From: Hyphomicrobiales bacterium
Lineage (GTDB): Bacteria; Pseudomonadota; Alphaproteobacteria; Rhizobiales; Rhizobiaceae
Reading direction: 5' to 3'
Assembly (NCBI GenBank): GCA_900465915.1
Contig: UBKJ01000034.1
Coordinates: forward strand, 1 to 64,000
DNA length: 64,000 nucleotides
The notes beneath the pieces are model-generated. The model made no database searches. It worked only from the letters and a program-made list of their open reading frames with translations, and was not told the DNA's origin. Below, piece after piece: positions 27,367 to 36,760 of the stretch. The translations under genes were made by a program, and so were the position numbers. Every line of letters starts with the position of its first letter. Within the stretch, counting starts at the first letter, position 1.

Positions 27367-28353
27367 TCAGCTTCGCGAAGGAAGGAAGGGCCGCAGATCG
27401 AACCGCGAGATCGCAAGGAAGAAGAGGAGCAACAGGCCCCAGGCGCAATCGCGGAAGAAGTTGGAGATATCCATGAAATTGAACAGGCTCGACAGCATCT
27501 GCAACGCGGTGGCCGACAGCGCCACGCAGATGACGCGGCCATAGCCGCCATCGGGCCGCACGCCGGCCATGACGACGATCAGGATGGCGATCAGCACATA
27601 GGACGAGCCGTAGTCCCATTTCACGCTCGACGTGCGCGCGGCGATGATGACGCCGGCGACCGAGGCCAACACGCCGCAGATCGTGTAGGTGAGGAATAGC
27701 ATGCGGCGTTGCGGAATGCCGGCGTAGCGGGCCGCCTTGGCGTTGCTGCCCATCAGATAGAGCTTGAAGCCGAAGGGCGTGTAACGCAGAACCACGCCTA
27801 GCGCGATCGCGATGGCCACGAACAGGGCGAAGCACATGGGCACGCCCAGCACCGGCGTATTGCCGAAATCGTCCAGCGGCTCGATATAGCCTAGGCCGAC
27901 GGCGGAGCCGTTGGTGAGAATGACGGCGACGCCGGTGAAGAAAAGCTGCGTGCCGAGCGTAGCGATGATCGGAGTCAATCCGGCGAAGGCGATCAGCGCG
28001 CCGTTGATCATGCCGCCCAGAAGACCGACGAGGAGCGCGATAGCCGCGAAAAGCCAGGTGAAGGCCATCGGATGGTCATCCACCGAAATCCAGTCGCGCA
28101 TCAGCAGGAAGGCGGCGACGCCGGAAAGATTGGCCAGCGCGATGCCCGACAGATCGATCCCGCCATTGCCGGCGACCATGGCGAGCATGACGCCGATCGC
28201 CAAGAGGGCCAGTTCCGGAACCTGCGCCGACATGGACTGAAAATTATAGAGGCTGAAAAAAGTGCCGCCGACGAAAATGACGCCGACCGCCACGGCCAGA
28301 GCGTTCGCCAGCACGAGAAAATTCAGCTGCCGATCCGCAAACGCATGCTTCAT
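27367..28353 (-). CDS. CUT2-family sugar ABC transporter permease (first)
   Basis: 328 residues, about ten membrane spans, same family as the second permease. NGGIDLSGIALANLSGVAAF and ASVAGVIIAARTSSVKWDYG are typical. The frame runs back to 28470, but GGAGGAGG before the ATG at 28353 gives the start. First gene of the importer operon. The binding protein follows after 88 bases that include a 7-bp stem (27329-27351). Confidence 0.9.
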   Translation of the reverse strand: MKHAFADRQLNFLVLANALAVAVGVIFVGGTFFSLYNFQSMSAQVPELALLAIGVMLAMVAGNGGIDLSGIALANLSGVAAFLLMRDWISVDDHPMAFTWLFAAIALLVGLLGGMINGALIAFAGLTPIIATLGTQLFFTGVAVILTNGSAVGLGYIEPLDDFGNTPVLGVPMCFALFVAIAIALGVVLRYTPFGFKLYLMGSNAKAARYAGIPQRRMLFLTYTICGVLASVAGVIIAARTSSVKWDYGSSYVLIAILIVVMAGVRPDGGYGRVICVALSATALQMLSSLFNFMDISNFFRDCAWGLLLLFFLAISRFDLRPFLPSRS

Positions 28354-28710
28354 CTTCAACCTCCTCCGACCCGACGGGTCCGATCCCACATGGGACGCGG
28401 GAATAGGCCATCGCATTGATATAAAATGGCAAAATCGGAAAAGTGCGCCTCCCGTACTCCTCCGATGCAATTAACCTTACAAGCAATATTGACATTTGTC
28501 GATAGGTGATCGAATTATGTAAAAATAAAGTTGCCGCCATCATGAGATCGTGCGGGAGGAGATATCAACTGAACGCGCCCGCATAGCCGCGAGCTTTCGC
28601 TGACCGAGGCGCTCGGCCCCGCGGCCTGTGTCATTTCGTGCACTAACAAACATCTGGATTCGACGGCACGCTGCCCGTGCCTCGCCTCGATCGAAGCAGG
28701 AGGAACCGCC
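28354..28710. promoter_or_regulatory. Divergent control region, importer operon and dhaK
   Basis: 357 bases without a gene, AT-rich in the middle. Two dyads stand out: TCCCA-CA-TGGGA (28384-28395), 31 bases before the importer start, and ATTGACATTTGTCGAT (28488-28503), centred on GACA-TT-TGTC. Either could bind the SorC-DhaK fusion encoded downstream. AGGAGG precedes the dhaK ATG. Confidence 0.5.
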
Positions 28711-29703
28711 ATGCAGCGTTTTATCAATGACCCGGATCTTGTGGTCGAAGATACGGTGAAGGGTTTTGTAAAAGCGCATTCCGACATCGTGCGCCTGGCC
28801 GAGAACCCGCGCGTCATCGCCGCCAAAGACGCGCCGACCGCCGGCAAGGTCGGCGTGGTGACGGGCGGCGGCTCCGGCCACGAGCCGGCCTTCATCGGCT
28901 ATACCGGCAAGAACATGCTCGACGCCGTGGCCGTGGGCGAATTGTTCTCGTCCCCCACCGCCAAGAGCTTCCACGACGCCATCCGCGAGGCCAATGGCGG
29001 CAAGGGCGTGGTCGTGCTCTACGGCAATTACGCCGGCGACAACATGAACGTGAAGATGGCGACCCGCCTCGCCGCCAAGGACGGGATCGAGGTGGCCACC
29101 GTCGTCGCCAACGACGACGTCTGCTCCGCCCCGGCCACGGAGCGCGAGAAGCGCCGCGGCGTCGCGGGCGAGATCTTCATGTGGAAGGTCGGCGGTGCCA
29201 AGGCCGCCGCCGGCGCGTCGCTGGAGGAAGTGCGCGCCACAGCCCAGAAGGCGATCGACAATTGCCGCTCCATCGGCGTCGGCCTCGGCCCCTGCACCCT
29301 GCCCGCCGTCGGCCACCCGAATTTCCAGATCGAGCCGGGCACGATGGAGGTCGGCATCGGCCATCACGGCGAGCCGGGCGTGCGCGTCGAGCCGCTGAAG
29401 ACGGCGGCCGAAGTGGCGCGCGACATGTGCCAGATCGTGCTCGACGACCATGACCTGCCGGCCGGGACGGAAGTCGCCGTGCTGGTGTCGGGCCTGGGCG
29501 CAACGCCGCTCAACGAACTCTACATCCTCAACGACACGATCGAATCCGAGATCGCCGGGCGCGGCCTCAAGATCCACCGCACCTATATCGGTAATTACTT
29601 CACCTCGCTGGAGATGGTCGGCGCGACGCTGACCGTCTTGGCGCTCGACGCGGAACTGAAGGCGCTGCTCGACGTGGAAGCGCGCTGCACGACGATTTTG
29701 TAA
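28711..29703 (+). CDS. dhaK: Dihydroxyacetone-kinase-type DhaK subunit
   Basis: 330 residues. DhaK binds a short ketose covalently through a His and holds it for phosphorylation by DhaL. Seen: GGGSGHEPAFIGYTG (substrate loop), GNYAGDNMNVKMA with the catalytic Asp, and His218/His219 in GIGHHGEPG, the covalent site. The pair with dhaL 11 bases downstream is complete. No DhaM phosphotransferase gene is present, so either the donor is ATP or DhaM lies elsewhere. Related pairs act on erythrulose and other C3-C4 ketoses, so the substrate need not be dihydroxyacetone. Confidence 0.9.
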   Translation: MQRFINDPDLVVEDTVKGFVKAHSDIVRLAENPRVIAAKDAPTAGKVGVVTGGGSGHEPAFIGYTGKNMLDAVAVGELFSSPTAKSFHDAIREANGGKGVVVLYGNYAGDNMNVKMATRLAAKDGIEVATVVANDDVCSAPATEREKRRGVAGEIFMWKVGGAKAAAGASLEEVRATAQKAIDNCRSIGVGLGPCTLPAVGHPNFQIEPGTMEVGIGHHGEPGVRVEPLKTAAEVARDMCQIVLDDHDLPAGTEVAVLVSGLGATPLNELYILNDTIESEIAGRGLKIHRTYIGNYFTSLEMVGATLTVLALDAELKALLDVEARCTTIL

Positions 29704-29714
29704 GGAGACTGGCG

Positions 29715-30356
29715 ATGCAGAAACTGAACAACGCCGGGGCCGGCGACATCGTCCTCGCCATGGCCGACCGGATCGTCGAGAACCGCGCCTATCTGAGCGA
29801 GATCGACGGCAAGATCGGCGACGGCGACCATGGCGTCAACATGGCCAAGGGCTTCAACATGGCCGCCGAGCGGCTCAAAGGCCAGGGCAAGTCGCTTGCG
29901 GCCTCCCTCGACGCGCTCGGCACGGTGCTGATGACCGAGATCGGCGGCTCGATGGGCCCGCTCTACGGGGTGATGTTCACCGAATTCGCCGAGAAGATCG
30001 AGGGCGTCGGCGAGATCGACGCCGCAGCCTTCAGCCGCATGCTGCATGCGGGGCTGGAAGGCGTGCAGTCGATCGGCTCGGCCAAGGTGGGCGACAAGAC
30101 GCTGCTCGACACTTTCGTCCCGGCGGTGGAGGCCTTCGACGCGGCCAACGCCTCCGGCAAGTCCTTCGCCGAGGCGCTCGACGTGCTGGTCGAGGCGGCC
30201 GAGAAGGGCCGCGATTCCACCATCGACCTGGTGGCGAAGATCGGCCGCGCCAGCCGGCTGGGCGAGCGCTCGCGCGGCGTGCTGGACGCGGGCGCCACCT
30301 CCTGCGCCCTCATCCTCAAGGAGCTGGCGCAGGGCGCCAAGGCCCGGCTGGGCTGA
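29715..30356 (+). CDS. dhaL: Dihydroxyacetone-kinase-type DhaL subunit
   Basis: 213 residues, the nucleotide-binding partner of DhaK. The Mg-binding aspartates are in DGKIGDGDHGVNM, the phosphate loop in IGGSMGPLYGVMF and a late loop in GRASRLGERSRGVLDAGATS. GTAAGGAG eight bases before the ATG. Translated after dhaK on one transcript; a 114-base gap follows to the regulator-kinase fusion. Confidence 0.92.
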   Translation: MQKLNNAGAGDIVLAMADRIVENRAYLSEIDGKIGDGDHGVNMAKGFNMAAERLKGQGKSLAASLDALGTVLMTEIGGSMGPLYGVMFTEFAEKIEGVGEIDAAAFSRMLHAGLEGVQSIGSAKVGDKTLLDTFVPAVEAFDAANASGKSFAEALDVLVEAAEKGRDSTIDLVAKIGRASRLGERSRGVLDAGATSCALILKELAQGAKARLG

Positions 30357-30470
30357 ATGCGGGCATGGGGCGCGGCTTCGGCCGCTTCCCTACCCGGCCT
30401 TTGACAAACCGGACAGGGCCATTGTAGTGCGGACCATGCGGTCCGATGCGCGGCCGGAAAACGGAGGGCG

Positions 30471-32579
30471 ATGGCGGATACGATGGCGACCACTGGAAAA
30501 ATCGTCGCGGCCCGAGCCGGCCAGCCCGAGGCCGCCTCTATCCCCTTGCGCTACGGCGACGACCCCTATGTCTGGGCCTGCTGGCTCTATTACGAGGACG
30601 GGCGCACGCAGGGCGACATCGCCGAGATCATGGGCATCTCGCGCGCCACCGTGAACAGCTATCTGGCCGAGGCGCGCAGCCGCGGCATCGTGCATATCTC
30701 CATCGAGCCGTCGCGGCTGAGCACCCTTGTCATCGCGCAGGAATTGAAGCGCCATTTCGGCCTCAGCGACTGCCTGGTCGTGCCCAATGACGACGGCTCG
30801 CGCACGCTGATCGAGCGGCTGGGAACCGCCGGCGCGCAGGCGCTGGCCAAATTGCTCAAATCCGGCGACACGCTGGCCGTCGCCTGGGGGCGCACGGTGC
30901 TTGCGATCGCCGAGAACCTGAACGTGTCGAACCTGCAGGACGTGACGGTGGTGCAGGCCACCGGCGGCACGCGCTCCGGCTTCGCCTATACGCCGGAGCT
31001 GTGCGCCGCGGTGATGGCGCGGGCGACCGGCGGCCGTCTCGTCAACATCGCAGCGCCGGCGATCGTGTCGAGCCCCGAAATTCGCGCGGCGCTGCTGGAG
31101 GAATCCGTCATCGCCGAGCAGTTCGAGGCGCTGGCGCAGGCCAACAAGGCGCTGTTCGGCGTCTCGTCGCTGCGGCCCAATTCGACCATCCACACCAGCG
31201 GCTTCTTCGAGAGCGTGTCGATCCAGGACTATCTGGCCAAGAACGCGGTCGGCGTGGTGGCCGGCCGCTTCATCGACGCCCATGGTCGGCCGGTGGCCGG
31301 CCCGCTCGACGAGCGCACCATCGGCGTCTCGCTCGACATGCTGCGCGACGTCGACATGAGCGTCGCCGTCGCCGGCGGCTTCGACAAGGTGCCGGCCATA
31401 TTGGCGGCGCTGCGCGGCGGCTATGTCGACGTGCTGATCACGGACGCGGCGACCGGGCGCGGCGTGCTCCACGCCGACGGCGTGACCGAGATCCAGGGCA
31501 AGCTCGCCCAGCGCTGGCGGCAGGAGACGACGCCCGCGCCCTCCGGCCAGCAGCGCGCGCCGGTCAAGAAGTTCCTCAACAATCCCGACGACGTCGTCGA
31601 CGAGATGCTGGAGGGCGCCGTCAAGGCGCATGCGGCCTATGTCAGGCCCATCGACCGCGCCCATCGCGCGCTGGTGGCGCGCGACGGCCCGCGTCCCGGC
31701 AAGGTGGGGCTGGTGATCGGCGGCGGCTCGGGGCACGAGCCCTGCTTCCTCGGCTATGTCGGCCGCGGCCTCGCCGACGCGGCGGCGATCGGCAACATCT
31801 TCTCGGCGCCGCCGCCAGCGCCGATCCTCGAATGCGCCAAGGCGGCCTCGGGCGGCCAAGGCGTGCTGTTCGTCTACGGCAACTATATTGGCGACGTGAT
31901 GAATTTCGAGATGGCGGCGGAGATGGCGCAGGAGGCCGGCATGCCGACGCGCACGGTGCTGACCACCGACGACATCGCCTCCTCGCCGGTCGAGGACCGC
32001 GACGGGCGGCGCGGCGTGGCCGGCAATCTCTTCATCTTCAAGATCGCCGGCGCCGCCTGCGACCGCGGCCTGTCGCTGGAGGAATGCGAAGCGGCTGCGC
32101 GCAAGGCCAACCGGCGCACCTACACGATGGGCGTGGCGCTGGAGCCCTGCGCGCTGCCGCAGACGCGCCGGCGCAATTTCGAGATCGGCCCGGACGAGAT
32201 GGAGTTCGGCATGGGCATCCATGGCGAACGCGGCGTGATGCGCGAGCGGATGATGCAGGCCGACGAGATCGTCGACCGCATCATGGACCGCATCCTCGCG
32301 GAAATGAACGCCGAGGCCGGCGACCGCGTGGCGGTGCTGGTGAACTCCTTCGGCGTGACCCCGCTGATGGAGCTTTACATCCTTTACCGCCGCGTCGAGC
32401 AGCGCCTCGCCGCCAAGCGCATCACGATCGCCGCCAACTGGATCGGCCATTATTGCACCTCGCTCGACATGACGGGGGCGTCCATATCGGTCCTGCATCT
32501 GGACAACGAACTCAGCGATCTTCTGGCGCATCCGTGCGATACGGCCGCGCTTCGGATCAACCAGACCGCGCCGCTTTGA
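30471..32579 (+). CDS. SorC-family regulator fused to a DhaK kinase domain
   Basis: 702 residues, two proteins in one. Residues 25-345 are a SorC/DeoR-type regulator: helix-turn-helix DIAEIMGISRATVNSYLAEA (about 46-65) and a sugar-phosphate sensor domain with VAWGRTVLAIAE, TSGFFESVSIQDYLA and GRFIDAHGRPV. Residues 365-700 are a full DhaK domain: GGGSGHEPCFLGYVG, GNYIGDVMNFEMA with the catalytic Asp, and His584 in GMGIHGERG. All DhaK active residues I know are kept, so it should bind a ketose covalently, and probably phosphorylate it with the DhaL encoded next. SorC regulators usually sense a phosphorylated sugar, so product could act directly on the attached DNA-binding domain. GGAGGG precedes the ATG. 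The architecture exists in annotations; I know of no experimental study. Confidence 0.92.
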   Translation: MADTMATTGKIVAARAGQPEAASIPLRYGDDPYVWACWLYYEDGRTQGDIAEIMGISRATVNSYLAEARSRGIVHISIEPSRLSTLVIAQELKRHFGLSDCLVVPNDDGSRTLIERLGTAGAQALAKLLKSGDTLAVAWGRTVLAIAENLNVSNLQDVTVVQATGGTRSGFAYTPELCAAVMARATGGRLVNIAAPAIVSSPEIRAALLEESVIAEQFEALAQANKALFGVSSLRPNSTIHTSGFFESVSIQDYLAKNAVGVVAGRFIDAHGRPVAGPLDERTIGVSLDMLRDVDMSVAVAGGFDKVPAILAALRGGYVDVLITDAATGRGVLHADGVTEIQGKLAQRWRQETTPAPSGQQRAPVKKFLNNPDDVVDEMLEGAVKAHAAYVRPIDRAHRALVARDGPRPGKVGLVIGGGSGHEPCFLGYVGRGLADAAAIGNIFSAPPPAPILECAKAASGGQGVLFVYGNYIGDVMNFEMAAEMAQEAGMPTRTVLTTDDIASSPVEDRDGRRGVAGNLFIFKIAGAACDRGLSLEECEAAARKANRRTYTMGVALEPCALPQTRRRNFEIGPDEMEFGMGIHGERGVMRERMMQADEIVDRIMDRILAEMNAEAGDRVAVLVNSFGVTPLMELYILYRRVEQRLAAKRITIAANWIGHYCTSLDMTGASISVLHLDNELSDLLAHPCDTAALRINQTAPL

Positions 32580-32697
32580 AACCCGCCGCGCGGAGGCGCG
32601 CAGCGGTTTCGTGACGGGGCGTAACGACAAAGCCTGAAGCAGACGGCGAACCCGACGGATCGCCATGCGCTTCGAACGTCCCGGGAGGGTCAACACC

Positions 32698-33345
32698 ATG
32701 CAGGCAACTGCCGCTCGCCGCCTGAGTGAGATGTTCCAGCTCATCGCGCTGTCGATGAAGACGAAGATGGACTATCTGTCCGACCTTGACGGAGCGATCG
32801 GCGACGCCGACCACGGCATCACCATGGCGCTGGGCTTCTCGGCCGCCGCGCAGGCGCTGAGCAGGCTCGACCTCGACACGGCGCAGCCTTCGGAAGTCTT
32901 CACCGTCGCGGCCTCCGCGCTGCTCGACGCGGTCGGCGCCTCCACCGGCCCGCTCTACGCCACCGCCTTTCGCAACGCGGCGAAGGCGCTGAAGGGCCGC
33001 GAAAGGATCGACCTGCAAGGCCAGGCCGCCATCCTCGAAGCCATGACCCGCGGCATCCAGGAACGCGGCAAAGGCCAAAGCGGCGACAAGACCATGCTTG
33101 ACGCCTGGATACCGGCTATGGAAGCCGCGATGGAGGCCCGCGCGCAAGGAGCGACCACCTTCGAGATGTGGCGGCGCATCGTCGAGGCCGCCCGGGACGG
33201 CGCGGAATCGACCCGCTCCATGGTCGCCACGCGCGGCCGCGCCGCACGGCTCGGCGAACGCTCGCTCGGCCACATCGACCCCGGCGCGGCATCGGCCGTC
33301 ATCATTCTCGAGGCCATGCAGGAAAGCCTTGCGCGTGACGGCTAG
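32698..33345 (+). CDS. Second DhaL subunit
   Basis: 215 residues. Mg-binding aspartates in DLDGAIGDADHGITM, phosphate loop VGASTGPLYATAF and late loop GRAARLGERSLGHIDPGAAS are all present. GGGAGGG lies nine bases before the ATG at 32698; an in-frame ATG at 32665 lacks one. Placed 118 bases after the regulator-DhaK fusion, it is the natural nucleotide subunit for that protein, though it could also serve the first DhaK. Confidence 0.88.
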   Translation: MQATAARRLSEMFQLIALSMKTKMDYLSDLDGAIGDADHGITMALGFSAAAQALSRLDLDTAQPSEVFTVAASALLDAVGASTGPLYATAFRNAAKALKGRERIDLQGQAAILEAMTRGIQERGKGQSGDKTMLDAWIPAMEAAMEARAQGATTFEMWRRIVEAARDGAESTRSMVATRGRAARLGERSLGHIDPGAASAVIILEAMQESLARDG

Positions 33346-33717
33346 GTCGTTCGCGCTATAGTTTAACCGGAAATTGCTTTGCAACGAGAACGGAAACAGT
33401 TAGCCAGCAGGGCGCCGGCTCGCAGCGGCGATCAATTGAGAGCGGGGCCAACCAACAAACTGCCACCAGCAAAAGAGCGTCGAACTGCAAGCATTTAAAC
33501 GGTCGAGATCGCCCAAAATGCGAGACGTTAGACACAAGCCTTCATGACGCCGAAGCATGCCGGACTACAACCTTACGCATAGGCCCATGGGGTATACACT
33601 GTTCAACGTCCGCGTTATATTCGTTTCGGGCCGCCATTTGAAAGCTGCGACCCCAATACATAAATGCAATGAAAGCGATGTAGACTGAGCGAGGGGGAGC
33701 CAGCTTGGGAGGCGCGC
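33346..33717. other. 372-base gap of lower GC before the AcoR-like gene
   Basis: No gene or clear terminator seen. A minus-strand frame between 33542 and 33808 overlaps the next gene and has no recognisable content. The stretch should hold the promoter of the regulator; base composition is more AT-rich than the flanks. Confidence 0.4.
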
Positions 33718-34686
33718 ATGAATGCAGGCATAGTCGGGCGGCACGCCGATAGGGTTCAGGCGGCCATCGAATCCGACGGCGCGGCCAAGTCCGCGGTCGT
33801 CGCTTCATGGCGGCGGTCGGCGGCGTTGCATCATCTCGACCCGGCCGAACGCAGCCAGCCGCAGAGATTGTCCGATTCCGAACTGACCGTCGCGCGCCAG
33901 CGCATCGAGCCGCTGCTGCGCGCCGCCGAGAACAGTCTCGACCGGCTCTATCAGGCTGTGGGCGGGGCGGGCTGCTGCGTGCTTCTGGCGGATCGCGATG
34001 GGATTCCGGTGGCGCGCCGCGGCGCGGCGGCCGACGACGAGACTTTTCAGGAATGGGGCCTGTGGACCGGGGCGGTCTGGAGCGAGGAAAGCGAGGGCAC
34101 CAACGGCATCGGCACCTGCCTCGTCGAGCAGCGCACCCTGACCATCCATCGCGACCAGCATTTCCACACCCGCAACACGCCGCTTTCCTGCACCGCCGCG
34201 CCCATCTACGATCACGAAGGCAATCTCGCCGCCGCGCTGGACGTGTCGTCAGGCCGGTCGGACCTGACCGAGGGCTTCGTCAATCTCATCGTCGTGGCGG
34301 TGGCCGACGCCGCGCGGCGGATCGAGGCCGAGAATTTCCGCCGCTCCTTTCCCGACGCCCGCATCGTCGTCGCGCCGGCGGGCGAGAAAGCGCCCAACGC
34401 CCTGTTCGCGGTCGACCGCGAGGACCTGATCGTCGGCGCGACCCGCTCGGCGCGGACGGCCTTTCGGCTCACGCCGGAGCGCCTCGCGAAGCCGTTGCCG
34501 GCCGCGGACGTGCTGGGCGCGGAGACGAGTTTCGCCACCGACCTGCGCGAGGCCGAACGCGCCATTCTGGAGCGCGCGCTCATCCGCTCCGACGGCAACG
34601 TCACCGCCGCGGCGCAGGCGTTGCGCATGTCGCGCGCGACGCTGCATCGCAAGCTGAGCAAATACGGCCTGCGCCACACGCATTGA
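33718..34686 (+). CDS. AcoR-like regulator lacking the AAA+ domain
   Basis: 322 residues. A GAF-type sensor region (about 50-210: SEESEGTNGIGTCLVE, HRDQHFHTRNTPLSCTAAPI) is the same as in sigma-54 activators of the AcoR group, but the central ATPase is absent and residues 280-320 pass straight to a Fis-type helix-turn-helix (NVTAAAQALRMSRATLHRKL). It cannot remodel sigma-54 RNA polymerase, so it must act as a normal activator or repressor. GGGAGG precedes the ATG. An 18-bp perfect palindrome follows 17 bases after its stop, before the aldehyde dehydrogenase gene, its likely target. Confidence 0.87.
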   Translation: MNAGIVGRHADRVQAAIESDGAAKSAVVASWRRSAALHHLDPAERSQPQRLSDSELTVARQRIEPLLRAAENSLDRLYQAVGGAGCCVLLADRDGIPVARRGAAADDETFQEWGLWTGAVWSEESEGTNGIGTCLVEQRTLTIHRDQHFHTRNTPLSCTAAPIYDHEGNLAAALDVSSGRSDLTEGFVNLIVVAVADAARRIEAENFRRSFPDARIVVAPAGEKAPNALFAVDREDLIVGATRSARTAFRLTPERLAKPLPAADVLGAETSFATDLREAERAILERALIRSDGNVTAAAQALRMSRATLHRKLSKYGLRHTH

Positions 34687-34703
34687 AAGATTTCGCCGCG
34701 CAG

Positions 34704-34721
34704 TGTCGCAAGCTTGCGACA
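34704..34721. promoter_or_regulatory. Perfect 18-bp palindromic operator
   Basis: TGTCGCAAGCTTGCGACA, fully symmetrical, 104-121 bases before the aldehyde dehydrogenase start. A Fis-type dimer site; probable binding site of the AcoR-like protein. A second dyad, GCGAGGA-N7-TCCTCGC (34765-34785), lies between it and the gene. Confidence 0.7.
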
Positions 34722-34824
34722 GACCGCGCCGGCCGTCTGCTTCCGGCCGGCTGACAGGAAGGCCGCGAGGACGAATACTCCTCGCCGGAAGCCGCACGAG
34801 CGGCAAGTTCATTGGGAGGAAGAG

Positions 34825-36342
<1,518 letters not shown>

Positions 36343-36412
36343 CGCGCGCCTCCCAAAGCGCCGGCGGCGCGGCGACCTTCGCCGCGCCGCCACATCGGCG
36401 AGGAGAGATTCC

Positions 36413-36760
36413 ATGGCTGAACAGTCATCCCTGAACAAGGTCACCGCCACGCCAGAGGCGGTGCGGCTGCTCGACGAGATCATCGCCGACCATGGGCCGG
36501 TGCTGTTCCACCAGTCCGGCGGCTGCTGCGACGGCTCGTCGCCGATGTGCTATCCGCGCGGCGACTTCATCGTCGGCGACCGCGACGTGCTTCTGGGCCG
36601 GATCGGCGACACGCCCTTCTATATCAGCGCACTCCAATACGAAGCCTGGAAGAACACCGACCTCGTCATCGACGTGGTGCCCGGCCGCGGCGGCATGTTC
36701 TCGCTCGACAATGGCCGCGAAAAGCGCTTCCTCACCCGCTCGACCGTCTGCGGAGTCTAA
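36413..36760 (+). CDS. DUF779 protein paired with aldehyde dehydrogenase
   Basis: 115 residues, complete DUF779: HQSGGCCDGSSPMC with a Cys-rich loop, YISALQYEAWKNTDLVID and a C-terminal STVCGV. DUF779 genes regularly follow acetaldehyde dehydrogenases; the role is unknown, but clustered Cys suggest metal or thiol chemistry. CGAGGAGA precedes the ATG, 70 bases after the dehydrogenase stop. Its stop codon overlaps that of the convergent macB-like gene. Confidence 0.9.
   Translation: MAEQSSLNKVTATPEAVRLLDEIIADHGPVLFHQSGGCCDGSSPMCYPRGDFIVGDRDVLLGRIGDTPFYISALQYEAWKNTDLVIDVVPGRGGMFSLDNGREKRFLTRSTVCGV

Noticed and set aside
33542..33808. 88-codon minus-strand frame in the gap before the AcoR-like gene
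   Set aside because: Runs into the coding region of the regulator, has no ribosome site and no recognisable composition.
33346..34824. Sigma-54 promoter for the aldehyde dehydrogenase
   Set aside because: I found no GG-N10-GC element of the right form, and the local regulator lacks the AAA+ domain that sigma-54 requires.
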